Below, piece after piece: positions 33,669 through 36,304 of a stretch of 36,304 bases of DNA. A model generated the notes under the pieces. That model had not been told where the DNA came from and did not search any database. It saw only the letters and a list, made by a program, of their open reading frames with translations. Where the stretch lies: contig JAJQEA010000184.1 in assembly GCA_021201905.1 (NCBI GenBank), positions 6,803 to 43,106 of the forward strand, given 5' to 3'. The position numbers and the translations under genes were made by a program. The stretch comes from Clostridia bacterium (GTDB lineage Bacteria > Bacillota > Clostridia > Lachnospirales > Lachnospiraceae). Positions within the stretch are counted from its first letter, which is position 1. Every line of letters begins with the position of its first letter.

Positions 33669-33697
33669 TTGCCAAATTTTTTATATTGGCCTATTAT
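33669..33697 (+). promoter_or_regulatory. Promoter of the GntR gene
   Basis: TTGCCA (33669-33674), a 17-nt spacer, TATTAT (33692-33697), overlapping a TATAAT at 33695-33700. It lies in the divergent opp-gntR region, so a regulator bound here would touch both sides. Confidence 0.55.
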
Positions 33698-33755
33698 AAT
33701 ATTAAAAGCGATACTCTTCTCCCTTCGCTTATTTCAATGCAAAAAGGAGTTATAC

Positions 33756-34418
33756 ATGGACAACCAGTCACCTAAACTATCATTAAAGGACACCGTATAC
33801 CAGCAGTTAATCGAGCTAATCTGCCAGGGCAAGCTGCAGCCTGATACCCTGTTCACGGAAAACCAGATGATATCCTACTTCGGGGTCAGCAAATCCCCTG
33901 TCCGGGAAGCCTTAATCCAGCTTTGCCATGAAAATGTACTGAAAAGCATTCCCAGATGCGGCTATCAGGTGACTGCTATCAGCAGTAAAAATGTCCGCGA
34001 TGTGACGGAGCTGCGTCTCTATCTGGAGCTGTCCAGCCTACCCAAGGTCATGGAGAACATCACCCTGGAGGACATCGGAGAACTGAAGCGCCAGAACCAG
34101 GTGCGCCTGGTAAATCCGGAAAAAAAGGATTTGTGGATAGCCTGGCGCAACAACTACCAGTTTCACATGACAGTGGTGCGCCTGGCAGGCAACGAGCAGG
34201 TGAACAATGCCATGGAGCAGGCCATGACCACCTACCACCGGGCCTATGCGCAGCTGTACACCCTGAGAAAGGATGTGATCGCTGCCAATAAGGCCAGTTA
34301 CCACGACTTCTTCGTGTCCAGCCTGGAAAGGCACGACGTATTCTCGGCTCATGAGTACCTGAAAAAGGATATCCTGTTCATGGAGGACGAGCTGCTGGGG
34401 ACAGGCATCACCACCTGA
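33756..34418 (+). CDS. GntR family regulator (FadR/FCD type)
   Basis: The 220-aa regulator has a GntR winged HTH (residues 5-75; TVYQQLIELICQGKLQPDTLF, then MISYFGVSKSPVREALIQL) and an all-helical FCD-type ligand domain in the rest. It would be released from DNA by a small acid or a metabolite of the imported substrate. I start at ATG 33756, where AAGGAG is 6 nt upstream; the frame to 33669 begins inside the promoter. It is divergent from the oppB operon, which is its most likely target. It is followed by an 11-bp tandem repeat. Confidence 0.88.
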   Translation: MDNQSPKLSLKDTVYQQLIELICQGKLQPDTLFTENQMISYFGVSKSPVREALIQLCHENVLKSIPRCGYQVTAISSKNVRDVTELRLYLELSSLPKVMENITLEDIGELKRQNQVRLVNPEKKDLWIAWRNNYQFHMTVVRLAGNEQVNNAMEQAMTTYHRAYAQLYTLRKDVIAANKASYHDFFVSSLERHDVFSAHEYLKKDILFMEDELLGTGITT

Positions 34419-34430
34419 CGGACGCGGTTT

Positions 34431-34496
34431 CTGGTTTTATGCTGGTTTTATGCTGGTTTTATGCTGGTTTTATGCTGGCTTTATGCTGATTATATT
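34431..34496 (+). repeat. 11-bp tandem repeat after the GntR gene
   Basis: Four exact copies of CTGGTTTTATG (34431-34474), a fifth with one change (CTGGCTTTATG, 34475-34485) and a sixth degenerate copy (CTGATTATATT). The array lies between the 3' ends of two convergent genes. The 11-bp period is close to one helical turn. It looks like a replication-slippage array; no terminator hairpin is seen in its place. Confidence 0.9.
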
Positions 34497-34503
34497 GCCG
34501 GCT

Positions 34504-35478
34504 TTACCTTTGCTCCAGTTTTTCCACCGAGTCCACCACGCACCGGATGCGGTCATAGGCGATTTCCGTGGGAAGGGTGCAGTCGGATCCCACGATAAAC
34601 GGCCTTCCCTTCATCTCCTCCAGTACCTCACTGGTATGCCGGAGGATTTCCTCCTCTGTCCCGGTGACCAGAACCCCGTGCCTGTCCGGGAAGCCTCCCA
34701 GGATAATGCTGTCACTGAAAAGCCCGGCGCCCTCAGTCAGGCTGAAATTATTGCCGTAAATCCCCCAGTTTACAGTGGCCGGGTGCAAATCCTTATAGCG
34801 GTTAAAGTCAATATTGCTTTTGCATATGTGCAGCACATTGAAATCCGTGCTCTTTTTGATGTGGTCATACACCATTTTCTCGTAGGGAGCCACAAACTCC
34901 TCAAACTCTTCGTCTGTAAAGAAATTCCGCTCTCCTCCCAAAGCCGCATAGAAGATTCCCTCCGCGCCTGCCTCCAGGGAACAATCTGAAAATTCCATAA
35001 GAGTCTCGGCCATGGTCTGGAACACCTTCTTCATCTCAGCCGGACGTTCCCGGCAGAATAAGGTGAGCTGATATCCCATACTGGTATAATTGCCCGCAAA
35101 CCCTGTCTCATGGAAGGCGGAGGCAATAAGGCCGTGGATGGTGGACATGATAGGGTACTCTCCCTTCGCCTCGTCGGCTATCCTCCTGATAATTTCCATC
35201 TGGTCCTGGAAAATGGCATCCTTCCTGGAAAATCCCCTGAACTTGCTGATGTCTCCCAGCCGCTCAATTTTTGTATTCCCATCATATAAGATATTTTCAT
35301 TCATGATTTTCAGGATATCTGTATCCGTGGCCTTCATGAAGTCCAGATGGGCCTCAATGGCTTTCTCACCATGATGCATGTCTTCCGGAAAATGAAGCCA
35401 GAATCCCACAGGTGTCCTGTCCACCGGTTTTCCTTCTAATACATTTCTGATACGTTCCCTCTTTGTCATGGTTTCCAT
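34504..35478 (-). CDS. URO-D fold methyltransferase-like protein (MtaA/CmuA type)
   Basis: The 324-aa protein belongs to the uroporphyrinogen decarboxylase superfamily but lacks the arginine-rich N-terminal substrate motifs of true HemE. It has the zinc motif H-x-C...C of corrinoid methyltransferases: H217, C219 (VLHICKS) and C300 (GSDCTLPTE). This suggests methyl transfer between a corrinoid protein or small donor and a thiol; the corrinoid partner is not in the window. ATG 35478 has AAAGGA 9 nt upstream; the frame to 35544 starts inside the promoter. It has its own promoter at 35544-35572 and is divergent from an M24 peptidase. Confidence 0.8.
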   Translation of the reverse strand: METMTKRERIRNVLEGKPVDRTPVGFWLHFPEDMHHGEKAIEAHLDFMKATDTDILKIMNENILYDGNTKIERLGDISKFRGFSRKDAIFQDQMEIIRRIADEAKGEYPIMSTIHGLIASAFHETGFAGNYTSMGYQLTLFCRERPAEMKKVFQTMAETLMEFSDCSLEAGAEGIFYAALGGERNFFTDEEFEEFVAPYEKMVYDHIKKSTDFNVLHICKSNIDFNRYKDLHPATVNWGIYGNNFSLTEGAGLFSDSIILGGFPDRHGVLVTGTEEEILRHTSEVLEEMKGRPFIVGSDCTLPTEIAYDRIRCVVDSVEKLEQR

Positions 35479-35531
35479 TTTGTTACTTCCTTTCCCTTTT
35501 TGATGCATGGATATGTCTATTAATCTCTCTG

Positions 35532-35557
35532 TTGATATTATCAATAATATTATCAGT
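35532..35557. promoter_or_regulatory. Operator-like palindrome and 13-bp repeat, copy 1
   Basis: TTGATATTATCAA (35532-35544) is a perfect palindrome. TAATATTATCAGT (35545-35557) follows at once and recurs at 35653-35665. The first site covers the start point and the second the -10 and spacer of the URO-D-like gene promoter, a typical repression position. Confidence 0.55.
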
Positions 35558-35572
35558 CAGCCCGTATGTCAA
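35544..35572 (-). promoter_or_regulatory. Promoter of the URO-D-like gene
   Basis: Minus strand: consensus TTGACA (35572-35567), a 17-nt spacer, TATTAT (35549-35544). Confidence 0.75.
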
Positions 35573-35652
35573 GCGTATTTTGTGTCATTTGGACATTTTA
35601 AATAAAATAATTCATGAAATTTGTACATATATTCTATATCTGATATGTTTTA

Positions 35653-35665
35653 TAATATTATCAGT
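35653..35665 (+). promoter_or_regulatory. 13-bp repeat, copy 2, at the M24 peptidase promoter
   Basis: TAATATTATCAGT, identical to 35545-35557, overlaps the TATAAT at 35651-35656 that is the best -10 for the downstream peptidase gene. Thus the same motif sits on the -10 of both divergent promoters. Confidence 0.5.
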
Positions 35666-35701
35666 AAAAGTATTATTTTGAATGTGAGAAAGGAAATTTT
35701 T

Positions 35702-36304
35702 ATGTGTATCCATGACCAGCGCATTGCAAAAGCAAGAAACCGCATGAAGGAGGCCGGCATCTCACTGCTGGTCATCACACCTTCATCTGACCTTATGTAC
35801 CTTACAGGCTACTCAAAACCGGCCACGGACCGTCTGACCGCCCTGCTCCTAACCGAACGCGACGCCTATTTCCTGTGTCCTGCCGAAAGGAACTATCTAA
35901 GGGAGATGGACTGCCAGGCAGAGCCCATTCTCTGGGAGGACAGCGAGGACCCGTTTAAAAAAATGTATTCAGTTCTGTCCGCCGTCCCCGGCATATCCAG
36001 GAAATCCTACATAAAAGCTGCCGTGGCAGGCAGGATGCAGAGCAGCTGCCTTATCCGGCTCATGGAATTGTATCCCGGCATTTCATGGAACAATGCGGAC
36101 AGCGTCCTGGTTCCCCTGAGGAAAATCAAGACGCCGGAAGAGATTCATATCATTAGACAGGCGCAGAAAATGGCCGAGAGGGCCTTTGCCAGACTGCTGG
36201 AGGATGGTCTGGAAGGAAAAACAGAGCGCCAGTTATCAGAACAGCTGATGAAGCTGCGCCTGGAGGAAGGCTTTGATGCAGTTGGACCCGGCCTGATTGC
36301 CTGC
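35702..36304 (+). CDS. M24 family peptidase (Xaa-Pro/creatinase type), 3' end outside the window
   Basis: The first 201 residues are present and remain open at the window edge. Residues 5-130 form a creatinase/prolidase N-terminal domain (RIAKARNRMKEAGISLLVIT, then YLTGYSKPATDR). The M24 'pita-bread' domain starts near residue 145 with the hallmark LRKIKTPEEIHIIRQAQKMAE. The metal ligands lie further on, outside the window, so active-site integrity cannot be judged. It would remove N-terminal residues before proline, or act on a related C-N bond. AGAAAGGA precedes ATG 35702. Divergent from the URO-D-like gene and next to the opp/pepV cluster. Confidence 0.88.
   Translation, partial: MCIHDQRIAKARNRMKEAGISLLVITPSSDLMYLTGYSKPATDRLTALLLTERDAYFLCPAERNYLREMDCQAEPILWEDSEDPFKKMYSVLSAVPGISRKSYIKAAVAGRMQSSCLIRLMELYPGISWNNADSVLVPLRKIKTPEEIHIIRQAQKMAERAFARLLEDGLEGKTERQLSEQLMKLRLEEGFDAVGPGLIAC

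Noticed and set aside
34504..35478. HemE (uroporphyrinogen decarboxylase) of haem synthesis
   Set aside because: The N-terminal substrate-binding arginine motif is absent and a zinc H-x-C...C motif is present, as in methyltransferases.
1..36304. tRNA, rRNA, CRISPR, IS or prophage elements
   Set aside because: None seen on either strand: no cloverleaf with the GGTTCGAATCC arm, no spaced identical repeats, no transposase or integrase.

Overview
The window looks like a chromosomal segment of a low-copy, mid-GC Firmicute, most likely a Lachnospiraceae/Clostridium cluster XIVa anaerobe (Enterocloster-like). The grounds are strong AGGAGG-type ribosome-binding sites, sigma-A-like promoters, an archaeal-type AspRS with GatCAB under a T-box, an iron-containing alcohol dehydrogenase, a rubredoxin-fused GltB-like protein, and clostridial-style opp and MATE genes. 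I see no phage, IS, CRISPR, rRNA or tRNA gene, so the taxonomic call is inference from gene content only.

Left part (1-10.7 kb): the end of an ABC/GldG-type operon (DUF4340 protein), a Crp/Fnr-family regulator, then a minus-strand operon gtrA-yfhO-argH driven by a clear promoter at 7100-7128. YfhO carries a striking cytoplasmic N-terminal pentapeptide-repeat tract encoded by 15-bp tandem DNA repeats. Upstream lie lrp-dat (D-amino-acid transaminase) and apbE; apbE has its own promoter so close to its ATG that the transcript would be nearly leaderless. A LysR regulator with a strong terminator follows.

Middle (10.7-25.5 kb): hflKC; a divergent iron alcohol dehydrogenase with a 24-bp perfect palindrome in the shared intergenic region; a small membrane protein preceded by a multi-stem inverted-repeat element (14915-15040); an MocR-type aspartate aminotransferase; and the aspS2-gatC-gatA-gatB operon for tRNA-dependent amidation. 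The AspRS has the His and Pro expected of a non-discriminating enzyme. The operon is preceded by a T-box leader whose inferred specifier region reads GAAC (overlapping Glu GAA and Asn AAC codons). Then come a di-iron ferritin-like protein converging on a rubredoxin-GltB fusion, and a MATE exporter with three 12-bp direct repeats at its promoter.

Right part (25.5-36.3 kb): a SIMPL-domain protein, then a peptide-uptake operon oppB-oppC-oppA-oppD-oppF-pepV on the minus strand, with a divergent GntR regulator. oppD is broken by a +1 frameshift in a G6 tract exactly at the ABC signature motif. Beyond an 11-bp tandem repeat are a URO-D-fold zinc methyltransferase-like gene and a divergent M24 (Xaa-Pro/creatinase-type) peptidase cut by the window end; their shared promoter region carries repeated operator-like sites. 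The right end reads as import of peptides followed by intracellular hydrolysis.
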